Positions 33,727 to 43,621 of a stretch of DNA of 64,000 nt are shown piece by piece. Position 1 is the first letter of the stretch. The number at the start of each line of letters is the position of its first letter. The position numbers and the translations under genes were made by a program. The DNA lies in contig NZ_JAHVJO010000001.1 of the NCBI RefSeq assembly GCF_019801215.1, positions 744,001-808,000 of the forward strand. The letters run 5' to 3'. The DNA is from Fictibacillus nanhaiensis (GTDB lineage Bacteria > Bacillota > Bacilli > Bacillales > Fictibacillaceae). Below the pieces are notes generated by a model, which saw nothing but the letters and a program-made list of their open reading frames with translations, was not told where the DNA came from and ran no database searches.

Positions 33727-34980
33727 TTATAATTTTTGTAATTCTGTATTAACCATCATTTTATTCTTTTTCATTAAAGGAACCATCGTTAATATTCCTA
33801 CTATAAACAAGAAAGCAGCACCTTCGAACAATAGTACTAAAGAGAAAGTTTCCTTTAACCAGCCACTGATAGACATGGTTATTACCATCGCTCCCATAAA
33901 TAATGGGTTTAAAATACCATTTACACGTCCAATAAAATTAGACTCGGTATTTTTCAATATTAATGTATTGATTCCAATATGAATACAAGGCATAAATAAC
34001 CCGCTAATAAACTCGGCTGTAAGTGTCAGCCAGAATTCGGTCGAGAGTCCCATTATGAGAAAACCTAGCGCACTAGCACCCATGCCTAAAGACAATAGTA
34101 CTTGTGGTTTTACTTTGCTGGCAATCCCAATCGTTACTCCGCCTCCCAAAATCATTCCTGCACCAAAAGCAGCCATCAGCCATTGCAGTTGTTCTTTAGG
34201 AAGTCCTAATTGCTCTGTTATCAAAAAGACGGTTAGGGGCTGTGTTAGCCCTAATGCAAGACCAGCTATCGCAAAGCAAGCACCTAAAAGCGTAAGTGTC
34301 TGCCTGCTCCATACATAACTGAATCCGTCTTTCATCTCAAGGAAAATGGAAGTTTTACTCTCTTTCTTTTCAACTTCTTGATCAGGAGGCAGCAGTGTAA
34401 GAATAACAGCAGATAGAATGAATGCTACTCCCATGATTCCGATTGCCATTGAGATTCCAAATTGTTGAAAAACGTATGTTCCTAGAATGGGACCTATAAT
34501 CATAAACAAGGCGAAAAGTGTTTGATACATGGACATACCCATTTGTACCATCTCTTCTGGAACATGAACCTTGAACAGCTTCATACCTGATGGCTGTGAA
34601 AATTGAGACAAGATGGATGAAACGAGAGTAGCAAAAAATATGATTTTCCAGCTTCCAAATAAAAGAGTCAGCAATACGACAAAAATGGATGCAGCACTTA
34701 ATAAATCGCACCATATCATTGTCTTTTTCGGTTTCCATCGATCAGCGAACGTTCCCCCAATAAAAGAAAACAAAAAGATGGGAGCAAACTCAGCAACAGA
34801 AATCATTGAAACAGCTATTGGGTTTTCATTCGTTTTTTCGATAACATATAAAAGTATGGAATAGTTCCGTACCCATATTCCGATTTGAAGGAAAAATACT
34901 GAAAATAAAATGGTTCGAATAACCTTGTTTTGAAAAAGCATACCCATCGAAATTTTGGGTTTAACTTGCTCCGCGTTCAC
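33727..34980 (-). CDS. MFS transporter, putative drug efflux
   Basis: A 417-residue major facilitator with 12 predicted helices. The first-loop motif FSFIGGTFADRWKPKKTMIW is a good match to MFS motif A, and the protein resembles macrolide-type MefA/YfmO-like exporters. GAGGAGG precedes the GTG start. It lies next to the nucleotidyltransferase gene with a 24-bp gap and the same direction, so the two may be co-transcribed; a joint resistance function is possible but not shown. Confidence 0.85.
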   Translation of the reverse strand: MNAEQVKPKISMGMLFQNKVIRTILFSVFFLQIGIWVRNYSILLYVIEKTNENPIAVSMISVAEFAPIFLFSFIGGTFADRWKPKKTMIWCDLLSAASIFVVLLTLLFGSWKIIFFATLVSSILSQFSQPSGMKLFKVHVPEEMVQMGMSMYQTLFALFMIIGPILGTYVFQQFGISMAIGIMGVAFILSAVILTLLPPDQEVEKKESKTSIFLEMKDGFSYVWSRQTLTLLGACFAIAGLALGLTQPLTVFLITEQLGLPKEQLQWLMAAFGAGMILGGGVTIGIASKVKPQVLLSLGMGASALGFLIMGLSTEFWLTLTAEFISGLFMPCIHIGINTLILKNTESNFIGRVNGILNPLFMGAMVITMSISGWLKETFSLVLLFEGAAFLFIVGILTMVPLMKKNKMMVNTELQKL

Positions 34981-35016
34981 GAAAACTCCTCCTCATTCTT
35001 GATGACCAGTATAAAA

Positions 35017-35214
35017 TTAATTCCATTCTCCAAACCACTTTTTCCATCCTCTTAAAGCTAATTCCTTTAAAGGTGGTGTTTCAATTCCTTTTTGCTTTTT
35101 ATATTCATTATAACTTGCAAATCCGATAAGTAATATTCCTGTCAGCAGTAAGTATACCCACCATGGCATATTCCCCCAATAAGGTCTTGTCTGAATGAAG
35201 ACATTTACTAGCAA
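35017..35214 (-). pseudogene. C-terminal remnant of a membrane protein
   Basis: The 65-residue frame reads like the last helix and tail of a larger protein: PWWVYLLLTGILLIGFASYN followed by a basic amphipathic tail (KKQKGIETPPLKELALRGWK). The same frame continues upstream without a start to about 35270 (GVIVLL...), where a stop occurs. There is no good ribosome binding site. It is probably the end of a deleted large multi-pass membrane protein. Confidence 0.45.
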
Positions 35215-35403
35215 GACGATTACGCCAGTAAAATGAAAGAGATAACACCGGTTATGTCTTTCTGATTAACTGAATCTTCGTTCTACAGTAATGATTTTAC
35301 AGTATTTACTAAAACGTGTCACTACTATCTAATCGATCTGTTGAATGAGCAGATCTTGGTCAATACTGTTAAAAGTCTTAAGGTTTTTAGGGGGAGGGTG
35401 CTA

Positions 35404-36426
35404 ATGGAAAGAATCTATTCAATAGACTTTATTAAATTTTTTGCGATTTTTGCTGTAGTCGTCATTCATGTGTTTCCTTTAGACGGTTTCATGGGCTATT
35501 ACGTGATTGATAACGTTGCGAGGTTTGCTGTTCCTTTTTTCTTTGTTGCATCCGGCTATTTTTTCGCTCAAAACATGAGCAAGCAAAAAAGTTCTTTTCG
35601 ATATTTTAAGACATACGTATTGAAACTCATTAAAATTTATTTGAGCTGGCTTATTTTCTACACCTTTTATGACGTGATGCTCATTTTTCTAAATGGAAAT
35701 GATGTTAGTGACCAACTCATTGAATACTTTAAACCTTTTACTTTATTAAACCTGATCTATTACGGAAAAGGAACAAGTGGATACCAATTATGGTTTTTGA
35801 CTGCATTAATATGGAGTACGGTCACCATCTTCTTGTTTTTTCAAATCAAGAAAATGAATACACTTTTTGGAATCAGTTTCGTATTAAATGTAATCGGTCT
35901 TTTAGGGCAATCTTATACCTTTGTCTTTAAACTTCCAGTAAACACAACACGAGATGCTCTTTTCTTTGGTTTGTTTTATACCACTTTAGGTGTTATCTTC
36001 AAACTAAACACACATTTTGATACATTCAGGAAAATAAGCAGGTTTACTTCTTTAGCACTTGCTATTTTCTTTTCTCTTTTTCAAGTGATTGAGGCTTATG
36101 TTTTAGATAAAGTGTTAACCGGAAGTCATGGAGAATACTTCTTATCCACTACTCTATTAACCACGTTTCTTTTTTTCTATGCCCTGAATAATAAAAAGTT
36201 GGGTAAAGGGTTATGGATTACAAAAGTCGGTGGCAATGCACTTGGTATCTATATCACTCATGTTTTGTTATTAGATGTATTCAATCGGATGATTAAATAT
36301 CTAGGTTTAGAATACTTATCTGATCTTGCAATTTGGAACATCTGTTACACGTTATTTATTTTCACTGCTTCTTATAAAACGTATCATGTTCTGCAAAAAA
36401 TTAAATTCCGTGTAAAGCAGCCATAG
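35404..36426 (+). CDS. Acyltransferase 3 family membrane protein
   Basis: A 340-residue protein with about ten membrane helices. The N-terminus has the family signature: SIDFIKFFAIFAVVVIHVF, with a conserved His in helix 1, then YYVIDNVARFAVPFFFVASG. Such proteins O-acetylate or O-acylate cell-surface sugars or lipids; the acceptor is unknown. An ATG at 35404 is chosen because GGGGAGGGTG lies upstream; the 21 residues before it in frame are unlike the family. It is a single gene. Confidence 0.85.
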   Translation: MERIYSIDFIKFFAIFAVVVIHVFPLDGFMGYYVIDNVARFAVPFFFVASGYFFAQNMSKQKSSFRYFKTYVLKLIKIYLSWLIFYTFYDVMLIFLNGNDVSDQLIEYFKPFTLLNLIYYGKGTSGYQLWFLTALIWSTVTIFLFFQIKKMNTLFGISFVLNVIGLLGQSYTFVFKLPVNTTRDALFFGLFYTTLGVIFKLNTHFDTFRKISRFTSLALAIFFSLFQVIEAYVLDKVLTGSHGEYFLSTTLLTTFLFFYALNNKKLGKGLWITKVGGNALGIYITHVLLLDVFNRMIKYLGLEYLSDLAIWNICYTLFIFTASYKTYHVLQKIKFRVKQP

Positions 36427-36511
36427 ATCCTCTCACCACTTCCCCTTCCCCACATATTCTGTATTACATTACGAAAGGGGTAACTACCCATTTCACAGGG
36501 GAGGAATTGGA

Positions 36512-37912
36512 ATGGGCGTTGAACTTACAGCGCTGCATTGGCTTTATATTGTGTTTATAGGATTAATTATCGGATTTATGGTAAAAAGACGGGATACTAC
36601 GTTAATTTGTGTTATTGGAATCTTTTTAATAGCGATTACCGCTACTGGTTCTTTGAGCGGTTCTGTCAGCAGTATTTTTAATAGTTTTATATATGCTATT
36701 ACAGAGCTTCTTCCTACAATCCTTGTTATTTCAATCATTGTAGCGATGAGTAGAACGTTAACAACTACCGGAATTAATGATGTTATGATCTCACCATTTT
36801 CGAAGCTTATTCGTACACCTGCACTCGCTTATTGGACGATAGGAATCTTAATGATGGTAATTTCTTGGTTTTTCTGGCCTTCACCAGCTGTTGCGTTGAT
36901 GGGTGCTGTCCTTCTCCCGGTAGCCATTCGTGTGGGACTGCCTGCACTTGGTGTTGCGATGGCGATGAACCTTTTTGGGCATGGTATTGCATTATCAGGT
37001 GATTTTATCATTCAAGCTGCTCCGAAATTAACAGCAGATGCGGCTGGACTATCTGTCAGTGAAGTTATTGATGCCAGTATTCCACTCGTATTCGTTATGG
37101 GCTTAGTGACAACAGTGGCAGCTTTTTACTTTTTAAAACGAGATCTGAAATCGGGTAAAATGACGGCCACAACAGGGATTGCAGCTGAGCGTCCGAAGGA
37201 AACAACAGAGCTTGATTCACAGCTGCTTTCATCAGGTCAAAAGCGCTTTTTTGCTCTATTTATTCCATTGATGTTTGCTCTTGACGTAGCAGCAATGTCT
37301 ATTTTAAATCTTCAGGGCGGAGATGCAACAGCTTTAATTGGGGGAACCTCAGTTTTTATTCTCCTTTTAATTACCATGATCAGTCATAAAAATAATGGGC
37401 TTGAAAAAGCAACCTCCTATATGATCGACGGTTTTCAGTTTGGTTTTAAAGTGTTCGGTCCTGTTATTCCAATAGCCGCTTTCTTTTATTTAGGTGATGC
37501 AGGTTTTACGAAGATTATTGGGGAATTTTTACCGAAGACTTCCATGGGTATCGTAAACGATCTAGGTGTCGCACTTGCTTCTGCTGTCCCGTTAAGTAAG
37601 GAGATCGGTGCTGTAACATTAACTGCGGTTGGTGCAATAACAGGACTTGATGGGTCAGGGTTTTCCGGTATTTCATTGGCCGGTTCAGTTGCCAATATTT
37701 TTGGAACGGCAATTGGTGCAGGTGCAGCTACTCTTACTGCGTTAGGTCAAATTGCAGCGATTTGGGTCGGTGGTGGAACTCTAGTCCCTTGGGCGTTAAT
37801 ACCAGCAGCTGCCATTTGCGGAGTTGATCCATTTGAGCTTGCAAGAAGAAATCTAAAGCCCGTTACCATTGGTTTAATCGTAACCACCATTGTAGCGATA
37901 TTTTTAATCTAA
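36512..37912 (+). CDS. Multi-pass inner-membrane transporter (GntP/IT-superfamily-like)
   Basis: A 466-residue protein with 11-12 helices and two related halves. Re-entrant-loop-like stretches are visible at WFFWPSPAVALMGAVLLP and GAITGLDGSGFSGISLAGS, and a FGHGIALSGDFIIQAAPKL segment resembles ion-transporter family proteins for organic anions or sodium/proton exchange. I cannot assign a substrate. GGGGAGG precedes the ATG. It is followed by a strong terminator, so it forms a single-gene unit. Confidence 0.7.
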   Translation: MGVELTALHWLYIVFIGLIIGFMVKRRDTTLICVIGIFLIAITATGSLSGSVSSIFNSFIYAITELLPTILVISIIVAMSRTLTTTGINDVMISPFSKLIRTPALAYWTIGILMMVISWFFWPSPAVALMGAVLLPVAIRVGLPALGVAMAMNLFGHGIALSGDFIIQAAPKLTADAAGLSVSEVIDASIPLVFVMGLVTTVAAFYFLKRDLKSGKMTATTGIAAERPKETTELDSQLLSSGQKRFFALFIPLMFALDVAAMSILNLQGGDATALIGGTSVFILLLITMISHKNNGLEKATSYMIDGFQFGFKVFGPVIPIAAFFYLGDAGFTKIIGEFLPKTSMGIVNDLGVALASAVPLSKEIGAVTLTAVGAITGLDGSGFSGISLAGSVANIFGTAIGAGAATLTALGQIAAIWVGGGTLVPWALIPAAAICGVDPFELARRNLKPVTIGLIVTTIVAIFLI

Positions 37913-37956
37913 AAAATGCGGAGTTTAGGCGAATGCATGTGCCTCACTCCGCTTTT
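37912..37956 (+). terminator. Intrinsic terminator
   Basis: Stem GCGGAGT...AGGC / GCCT...ACTCCGC followed by TTTT, directly after the transporter stop. Confidence 0.85.
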
Positions 37957-37993
37957 ACATAGGCTGGGTAACTTTGGTATTAGAATTTTGTCC

Positions 37994-39169
37994 CTAGACG
38001 TCTACTAGTTTAGTGCAAGCAAACTTGAAAAAAGCCAACATATCATCAGTAGATGGAAAACCTGCTTGAGCTGTTTTATCATTGCCTCCGCCTTTACCGT
38101 TAAAGGATGAAAGATGTTCTGTCAAGAATTTCCCACAAGCGATGGATTTTGTTTCATTATGTGCAAGTACGATTTTATTTTCACTAGTTGTAGCAAACAA
38201 AATAAACAAACTATTTTCATTTGCAAGTTTGATGGCAAGATCTTTCATATCATGAAATGAAATGTCGTCAAAAATATGAAATAGATTATCATCTTTAGTT
38301 TGCGCTAGCATTTCATTTGCTAGAAATGTAAAATTCTTCTCTTTAAGAACGTTCAATCGTGTTTCTAATTCCCATTGTTCTTGTTCCCATTTTTCTATAC
38401 GATGAAGAACTTCTCTTCGGCTAGTGTTGAATTTCGCAGATATATGATTTAAAATACTCAAACTTTCATTGAGTTCCTGTAGAGCGCGTGAACCACACTT
38501 GAAATAAATTCGTATCAATCCTTTTTGTTTTTCGGTTTTAAACACCTTAATTAATCCTATCTCACCCGTTCTTGATACATGGGTCCCCCCGCATGCATTA
38601 TGTTCAATCCCTTCAATTTCTACAATGCGAATATTCTCTGTCACTTTTGGCATTTTTAGAAGATCAATGTTCTTTAACTCTTGATTGGTAACGAAATATT
38701 GATGGATTTTGCGGTTTTTATATATTTCATTATTCACTTCTTGTTCAATTCTCTCTATTTGTGCACGTGTTAGATCAGAGGTTTCTACATCAATCGTTAC
38801 ATCTTCTGCACCAAGGTGAAAGTTGACAGTACGTACTTGATAAAGTGAATAACAAACGGCAGACAACAGATGCTGTCCACTATGATGCTGCATATGATCA
38901 AACCTTCTACTCCAGTTAAGCTTACATTGGACATTCGTGCTTTCAGGCAGCCGTTTCAACTTATGTACAACCTCGTTATTTTCTATAAAAACATCTAGTA
39001 CTTCTATTCCGTCTATTGTACCAGTATCACAAGGCTGTCCACCTCCAGTAGGATAAAAAGCGGTATCTTCTAAAATCACAAAGTAATTCTTTTCGTGTTC
39101 AATTGCTTTTTTGATATTCGTTCCCCAGTCTGTAGTGTATGGTAAGTGATAGTATATTTTTTGCGTCAT
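37994..39169 (-). CDS. alaX: Alanyl-tRNA editing protein (long AlaX)
   Basis: A 391-residue trans-editing enzyme that hydrolyses mischarged Ser- or Gly-tRNA(Ala). The AlaRS-like editing domain has the zinc motif H-x3-H (MQHHSGQHLLSAV) and the C-x3-H part (CGGTHVSRTGEIG). A coiled-coil linker leads to a C-terminal DHHA1 domain with SFNGKGGGNDKTAQAGF. It lacks an aminoacylation core. The ATG at 39169 has AAGGGATGA upstream. Confidence 0.9.
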   Translation of the reverse strand: MTQKIYYHLPYTTDWGTNIKKAIEHEKNYFVILEDTAFYPTGGGQPCDTGTIDGIEVLDVFIENNEVVHKLKRLPESTNVQCKLNWSRRFDHMQHHSGQHLLSAVCYSLYQVRTVNFHLGAEDVTIDVETSDLTRAQIERIEQEVNNEIYKNRKIHQYFVTNQELKNIDLLKMPKVTENIRIVEIEGIEHNACGGTHVSRTGEIGLIKVFKTEKQKGLIRIYFKCGSRALQELNESLSILNHISAKFNTSRREVLHRIEKWEQEQWELETRLNVLKEKNFTFLANEMLAQTKDDNLFHIFDDISFHDMKDLAIKLANENSLFILFATTSENKIVLAHNETKSIACGKFLTEHLSSFNGKGGGNDKTAQAGFPSTDDMLAFFKFACTKLVDV

Positions 39170-39223
39170 AACAATCATCCCTTTCTATCCTAGTGTAAAC
39201 CATCTTTAAAGGAGAACAAAAGA

Positions 39224-39252
39224 AGAAAGAGATAACACTCGTTATCTCTTAA
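39224..39252 (-). terminator. Intrinsic terminator
   Basis: Stem AGAGATAAC / GTTATCTCT downstream of the MerR-family gene. Confidence 0.75.
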
Positions 39253-39272
39253 AAAGTATTCAGTAAATTCTA

Positions 39273-40037
39273 CTATTGTTTCTTTCCTGTATAAATATGA
39301 ATGGCATCACGTAAGAACTTTGCTGTTCCTGGTTGATTTTTATCATAATAGGCAGTAAACCGATCATCATCAACATACATATCTGCAAGTCCACTATGTG
39401 CCTCTTCATTATATTCTTTCCAATAATACATTAACCATTGTTTATGCAAGTCTGCTGTTTTTTGAGCTATATCACTTGAAGGATCACCAGTTTTGTAAGC
39501 AGCTTCTAATGTGGTGTTGAGTTCTTCGGTAAGCTTAGACAATTCATCATGTTTTTCTTTTGTCATATCCAAGAATTTTTGATTGGATTGGTCTACGATA
39601 TCGTCTCCATATTTTTCACGAATTTCGTTACCGTACTTTTTCTCATTATCTCTTATCAGCTTTTGTTTAAAACCTTCGAATTTTTCCTGGTTCGTCATTT
39701 TCATTCTCCCTTCGTTAGAGGCAATCGTTTTTTCTACATTGTGGATTAACTGATCTATCTGTGATCGTTTGCTGAGGAGTTGTTCCCGGTGCTCTTTTAA
39801 AGCAATAACAGCGTTGAAGGCTGGTGAAGTTATTATTTCCTTTATTTTGACTAGATTGAATCCGAGCTCTTTGTAGAATAAAATCTGCTGCAGCCTGTCA
39901 ACTTCTGCCTGACCATAGATCCGATATCCGGACGAATTCATTTTTGCTGGCTTAAGAATGCCAATAGTATCGTAATAACGGAGCGTTCTCGTGCTGACTC
40001 CAGCTAAAAGAGCGAGCTTCTGCACGGTATATTCCAT
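39273..40037 (-). CDS. MerR-family regulator with TipAS effector domain
   Basis: A 254-residue regulator. The N-terminal MerR HTH (MEYTVQKLALLAGVSTRTLR YYD) is followed by a coiled-coil dimer helix (about 70-115) and a C-terminal TipAS-type antibiotic-binding domain (WLMYYWKEYNEEAHSGLADM; YIDDDRF-like YVDDDRFTAYYD). TipAL-type proteins bind thiopeptides and similar ligands. An ATG at 40037 with AGGAGG eight bases upstream is the clear start. Its target may be its own promoter. Confidence 0.9.
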   Translation of the reverse strand: MEYTVQKLALLAGVSTRTLRYYDTIGILKPAKMNSSGYRIYGQAEVDRLQQILFYKELGFNLVKIKEIITSPAFNAVIALKEHREQLLSKRSQIDQLIHNVEKTIASNEGRMKMTNQEKFEGFKQKLIRDNEKKYGNEIREKYGDDIVDQSNQKFLDMTKEKHDELSKLTEELNTTLEAAYKTGDPSSDIAQKTADLHKQWLMYYWKEYNEEAHSGLADMYVDDDRFTAYYDKNQPGTAKFLRDAIHIYTGKKQ

Positions 40038-40153
40038 GTTAATCACCTCCTGACAATTTCACTTTACACCTTTACGCAACGTGAAGGTCAATGGGTTTTT
40101 TAAAAAAATTTCCTGATTTTATTGTAGGTATAGGACACTTATCTTCAAAATAG

Positions 40154-40187
40154 AAAAAACACTTTGATGTCAAATCAAAGTGTTTAA
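40154..40187 (-). terminator. Intrinsic terminator
   Basis: Stem AACACTTTGA / TCAAAGTGTT followed by T-rich sequence on the minus strand. Confidence 0.8.
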
Positions 40188-40199
40188 ATAAAAAACGTA

Positions 40200-41150
40200 T
40201 TATTTTGTTTTCTTTTTCGATTCAAAGACTAGCATCGATGATTTGTCATCATCAGGTACTGAATATAAGTTTATTCCGCTATCCGTATTTTCAAGATATA
40301 CTGGATTCCGTGTAATCGTGTGTCCTTGAGAAGAAAACAAAGAGATCGGCAACTCATGAATCATATCCATCGTTTTCATATCCAATAGTGCTAGCCCGCC
40401 TAATTCATATTTTGCAGAATGACTTCCGTGTTGTGGAAGTTCAGTAATTCCGCTGCAAATCATATACTCTTTTCCCGCACCCTCGCAGTCCTGGTAATCA
40501 ATAAAGTGACTTGGATTTTTTGATTTGCTTACTATTTTACCCTTTTGATTAAACTCATAAAATATTCTTGAACCCCAGCTTACGGCTTTCAAGTTTCCTT
40601 TTTTACGATCACTCAAAATTCCGCCGATATGATCATTCGTTCTAAACATTTCCTGAGGTACCATCTTTTTTGGATCTACTTTATAAATGATTGACTTACT
40701 GTTTGGTCGATATTCAGCAACGGAAACCCAAATCGCTTTTCCATCAAATGCAATTCCTCCAGGATGATACATATCACCTTCGCCAAGCTCTATATCCTTT
40801 AAGAGTTTTCCATCTTTATTGAAAACAAAGAGGTGGCCGACTCCCTTACCAGTTGTACGATCGTAGCCGTCACGAGGCTTTTCATATTTTACTGGTTTTT
40901 CAATAATCTGTACCGAAGACATATAATACAAGTCCCCTATTTTAGTCATTCCTTGTGGATGATAGGAATTAAATTGAAGATCTATTTTTTCTTTTTGCTC
41001 CCATTCTGTGTTACGTGACAGTTCTTGAAATTTTTCAGTAAGTTGCTCTCCGTCTTTCCCTAACTGCACATTTTCTGAATTTGCAAAAGCCGTAGTAACT
41101 GAACCGATTGTGGCAGCTGCCGCTAGTGTCAGCATCATTTTTTTCATCAT
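40200..41150 (-). CDS. Secreted beta-propeller-like protein (DUF6454-like)
   Basis: A 316-residue exported protein with signal peptide MMKKMMLTLAAAATIGSVTTAFA. The mature part has repeating beta-strand units (GMTKIGDLYYMSSVQII; GHLFVFNKDGKLLKDIELG; AIWVSVAEYRPNSKSIIYKV) like a six-bladed propeller, with GDMYHPGGIAFDGK as a conserved-looking loop. It probably resembles DUF6454; no enzymatic activity is known to me. AGGAGG precedes the start, and a terminator follows. It lies next to a secreted glycosidase in the same direction. Confidence 0.75.
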   Translation of the reverse strand: MMKKMMLTLAAAATIGSVTTAFANSENVQLGKDGEQLTEKFQELSRNTEWEQKEKIDLQFNSYHPQGMTKIGDLYYMSSVQIIEKPVKYEKPRDGYDRTTGKGVGHLFVFNKDGKLLKDIELGEGDMYHPGGIAFDGKAIWVSVAEYRPNSKSIIYKVDPKKMVPQEMFRTNDHIGGILSDRKKGNLKAVSWGSRIFYEFNQKGKIVSKSKNPSHFIDYQDCEGAGKEYMICSGITELPQHGSHSAKYELGGLALLDMKTMDMIHELPISLFSSQGHTITRNPVYLENTDSGINLYSVPDDDKSSMLVFESKKKTK

Positions 41151-41195
41151 AAAATCCTCCTATAACTTCTTATTATTTTTTTATACTATTAAAAA

Positions 41196-42788
41196 TTATT
41201 GAGGTAACACTAATATCGCGTCACCAACAGGGCGTTCTCCAGTCGCATCAGAAGGAGTGTTTATCATGTTCTTATTTACTGTCATGGTTGTAGAGCCGCC
41301 TCCGTCTAGATTTAGCCCTTCAACAGCACCTAAAGATTTTAATAGCTGTGCACTTTCTATAAAATTAGCTCCAACACTATACCCTGTTTTTCTCCCGTCG
41401 ATTGTGGCCAAAAGAATGGTACCATCGGCTTTTATCCCTGCAATGGTGCGAGGATGACGTCGCTGACCGAACTGGTAAAAGAACTCAGGATTATCAGGCT
41501 GGTGAAATCCTTCGGCAGTCGAAGGAATGTTTATTTTTCCATCCAGTAAAAGTCTTGGCCCACCATTAATGATTCCAGTGCCTGGATGTGAAGGAATTGT
41601 GCGTTCTTCTGCAAACACCTTTTTCTTAATTTTTACTTTTTCTCCATCATGCAGATGGTCAAGAATCCAACGAGCCGATTCATTCGTACCCGCTAATACT
41701 GTACTTCCTTCAGGTATTGTGCCTCCTCGTCTTTCTCTAATCTCAGTAATGATCCCTTTGCCGTTAATTATCGCTTCAGCTCCATCACCAGAAGGAGTAT
41801 TTGTTCCATAGTGAGCAGAATATTGAATCAATTCACTTGAATCTGTACAAGTGAAATCGTGTTTTGGTTTATCTGTTTCTTGATCTCCAATACCCCCGCA
41901 TCCACGAATAAGGCCAGGTACCCGGTTTAATCCATCCATTTCTTGTTTGCTACCATCAGAGGCTTGTATATTGAGTTTTGTATGAACAGTGGAAATGGAG
42001 CCATCATTTCTCTCATTTAAAATAAGGCTTGTCCGGCCATTTACAGCTTCACTAGTAAGCTCACCATCTTGCATAGAAACACCTGCAAGGTCACCTTCAG
42101 TTCCATCTTTCGTACCCACTACAAAATACCCGCCATTTATTCCGCCTATTGCATTCATCCTTTTTGACATGTCAGTCAGCTTTTCTTTTCCTTGGATTTG
42201 GTCATTAGCGATTACAGGTAATATTTGCCCTTTAAACGTTTTAGGATTTATCTCAAGAACATGAACAACCCAAGGCCCTGTAGTGGTTTCTCCATCTTCC
42301 CCAGTAAAAACTGCTTTAGAATCGTTGTATCCTTTAGTAACTAGTTCGTCTTTTAACACCTTAGCCTGTGACTCATCCTGGTATGGACCTATTCTTACTA
42401 AATACCCAAGAGGCTGTTGTTCTTGATCGTCTTGTGCTCTCTCTTTTATCGTTTTTATAAACGATTCATACCCTTCTGAAGCTAGCTTTTCTTTTAGTTT
42501 TAAAGCTTCATGATAGGAAGTAAGAAAATCTACGTTCACCATGTAGGCATCTAACCGATTGGCTTTCCCGAAAACGAGTCTAGAGAACGTTACACCTTCT
42601 TGTAATATTTGTGATTCTCTGTATTTCACATTTGAAAAGTATGACGGTGATGCTGCTTCTACAGTTTTAGCTTTTGAAGCGGAATGATAAGAGTAAGATG
42701 ACAGCGTAAGAAATAGGAATGAAGTAAGAGTAATCACACCAGTCTTTTTCATTCCTTTTTTCTTTGTTGAATGAACGGATAAATTCAT
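41196..42788 (-). CDS. Secreted phosphodiester glycosidase (NAGPA domain) with SPOR-like repeats
   Basis: A 530-residue exported protein. It has a signal segment at about 14-38 (TGVITLTSFLFLTLSSYSYH), two SPOR-like repeats at about 60-155 (YMVNVDFLTSYHEALKLKEK; YLVRIGPYQDESQAKVLKDE) likely to bind peptidoglycan, and a C-terminal NAGPA domain with GGINGGYFV and GAVEGLNLDGGGSTTM. NAGPA-domain enzymes cleave phosphodiester-linked sugars, for example in wall glycopolymers; the substrate here is not shown. GGGGGCAACC precedes the ATG. Confidence 0.85.
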   Translation of the reverse strand: MNLSVHSTKKKGMKKTGVITLTSFLFLTLSSYSYHSASKAKTVEAASPSYFSNVKYRESQILQEGVTFSRLVFGKANRLDAYMVNVDFLTSYHEALKLKEKLASEGYESFIKTIKERAQDDQEQQPLGYLVRIGPYQDESQAKVLKDELVTKGYNDSKAVFTGEDGETTTGPWVVHVLEINPKTFKGQILPVIANDQIQGKEKLTDMSKRMNAIGGINGGYFVVGTKDGTEGDLAGVSMQDGELTSEAVNGRTSLILNERNDGSISTVHTKLNIQASDGSKQEMDGLNRVPGLIRGCGGIGDQETDKPKHDFTCTDSSELIQYSAHYGTNTPSGDGAEAIINGKGIITEIRERRGGTIPEGSTVLAGTNESARWILDHLHDGEKVKIKKKVFAEERTIPSHPGTGIINGGPRLLLDGKINIPSTAEGFHQPDNPEFFYQFGQRRHPRTIAGIKADGTILLATIDGRKTGYSVGANFIESAQLLKSLGAVEGLNLDGGGSTTMTVNKNMINTPSDATGERPVGDAILVLPQ

Positions 42789-42906
42789 GGTTGCCCCCTT
42801 TATGTATGTATCTACTTCAACATACTAAAGAGTTATTAAGTTAAAGTAAGAATGACGTTATGTATTTGTAAAGAATCCTTTACCGAGCTTAAAACTAACG
42901 AGAAAA

Positions 42907-42941
42907 ATAAAAAACGTTTTGCCTTGTCTCAGCAAAACGCT
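42907..42941 (-). terminator. Intrinsic terminator
   Basis: Stem CGTTTTGC / GCAAAACG with a T-run on the minus strand, downstream of the DUF2238-like gene. Confidence 0.75.
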
Positions 42942-42985
42942 CCATTCTCTATTCATGAATTTTTTTAATTGAATTCAAATTATTG

Positions 42986-43561
42986 TTATGACATGTTAAA
43001 CTTTCTTTTTGTTTTTATTGAGGCGATAATGGCGATTAAACTTCCACCTGCTGTATCTGCAAGCAGGTCTACCATCGTATCAACATTTCCTCCGCCTTGT
43101 AAGGTCATATTAAAAAATTGATCCATACTGAACTCATATATTTCCCAGACTACCCCTCCAAAGACCGAGAATGACAGAACGAAGAAAAAAACGAGCCAAT
43201 AGGATATATCCTTGCGAGCATGTTGATGTGTCATCCGTTCATAAAGTGCTATGCCTACAAAAGCCAGGAGTGCTCCACTAAGAAGATGTAAAAAAGTGTC
43301 CCACCACCCAAGATGATAAAATCCTAAAATCGAACCAAGATACTGTGAAGCAAAAAGAAAAGCAAAATAAGAAAGCATTATAGGCATATTGAATTTGATC
43401 TTTGTAAAAAGAATGAGAATTAAAGGTACGAGACCGCAAAGAATGCCTCCGAAAGCGACTTGATAGCTATGAGTTTCACCTTTTGTAAAATATATAAAGA
43501 ATAGGATGGCCATAAAGATGGCGTAAATCAAGCTTAGAAATAGAAGTATTTTTCTTTTCAT
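42986..43561 (-). CDS. DUF2238/YjdF-like membrane protein
   Basis: A 191-residue protein with five to six helices and the family hallmarks: WWDTFLHLLSGALLAFVG, VVWEIYEFSMDQFFN and GGGNVDTMVDLLADTAGG. The conserved acidic and His residues suggest metal or substrate binding, but the function is unknown. An ATG at 43561 is chosen because GGAGAGG precedes it. A second member of the superfamily lies at 50620-51243. Confidence 0.8.
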   Translation of the reverse strand: MKRKILLFLSLIYAIFMAILFFIYFTKGETHSYQVAFGGILCGLVPLILILFTKIKFNMPIMLSYFAFLFASQYLGSILGFYHLGWWDTFLHLLSGALLAFVGIALYERMTHQHARKDISYWLVFFFVLSFSVFGGVVWEIYEFSMDQFFNMTLQGGGNVDTMVDLLADTAGGSLIAIIASIKTKRKFNMS

Positions 43562-43621
43562 GAAGGACCTCTCCATTTTCAAGGGAGTTATGATTTAACT
43601 ACGAAACAAATTTCATCGACA

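Noticed and set aside
39170-39272. T-box leader upstream of the AlaX gene
   Set aside because: The space upstream is only about 100 bases, contains a terminator for the neighbouring gene, and has no T-box consensus.
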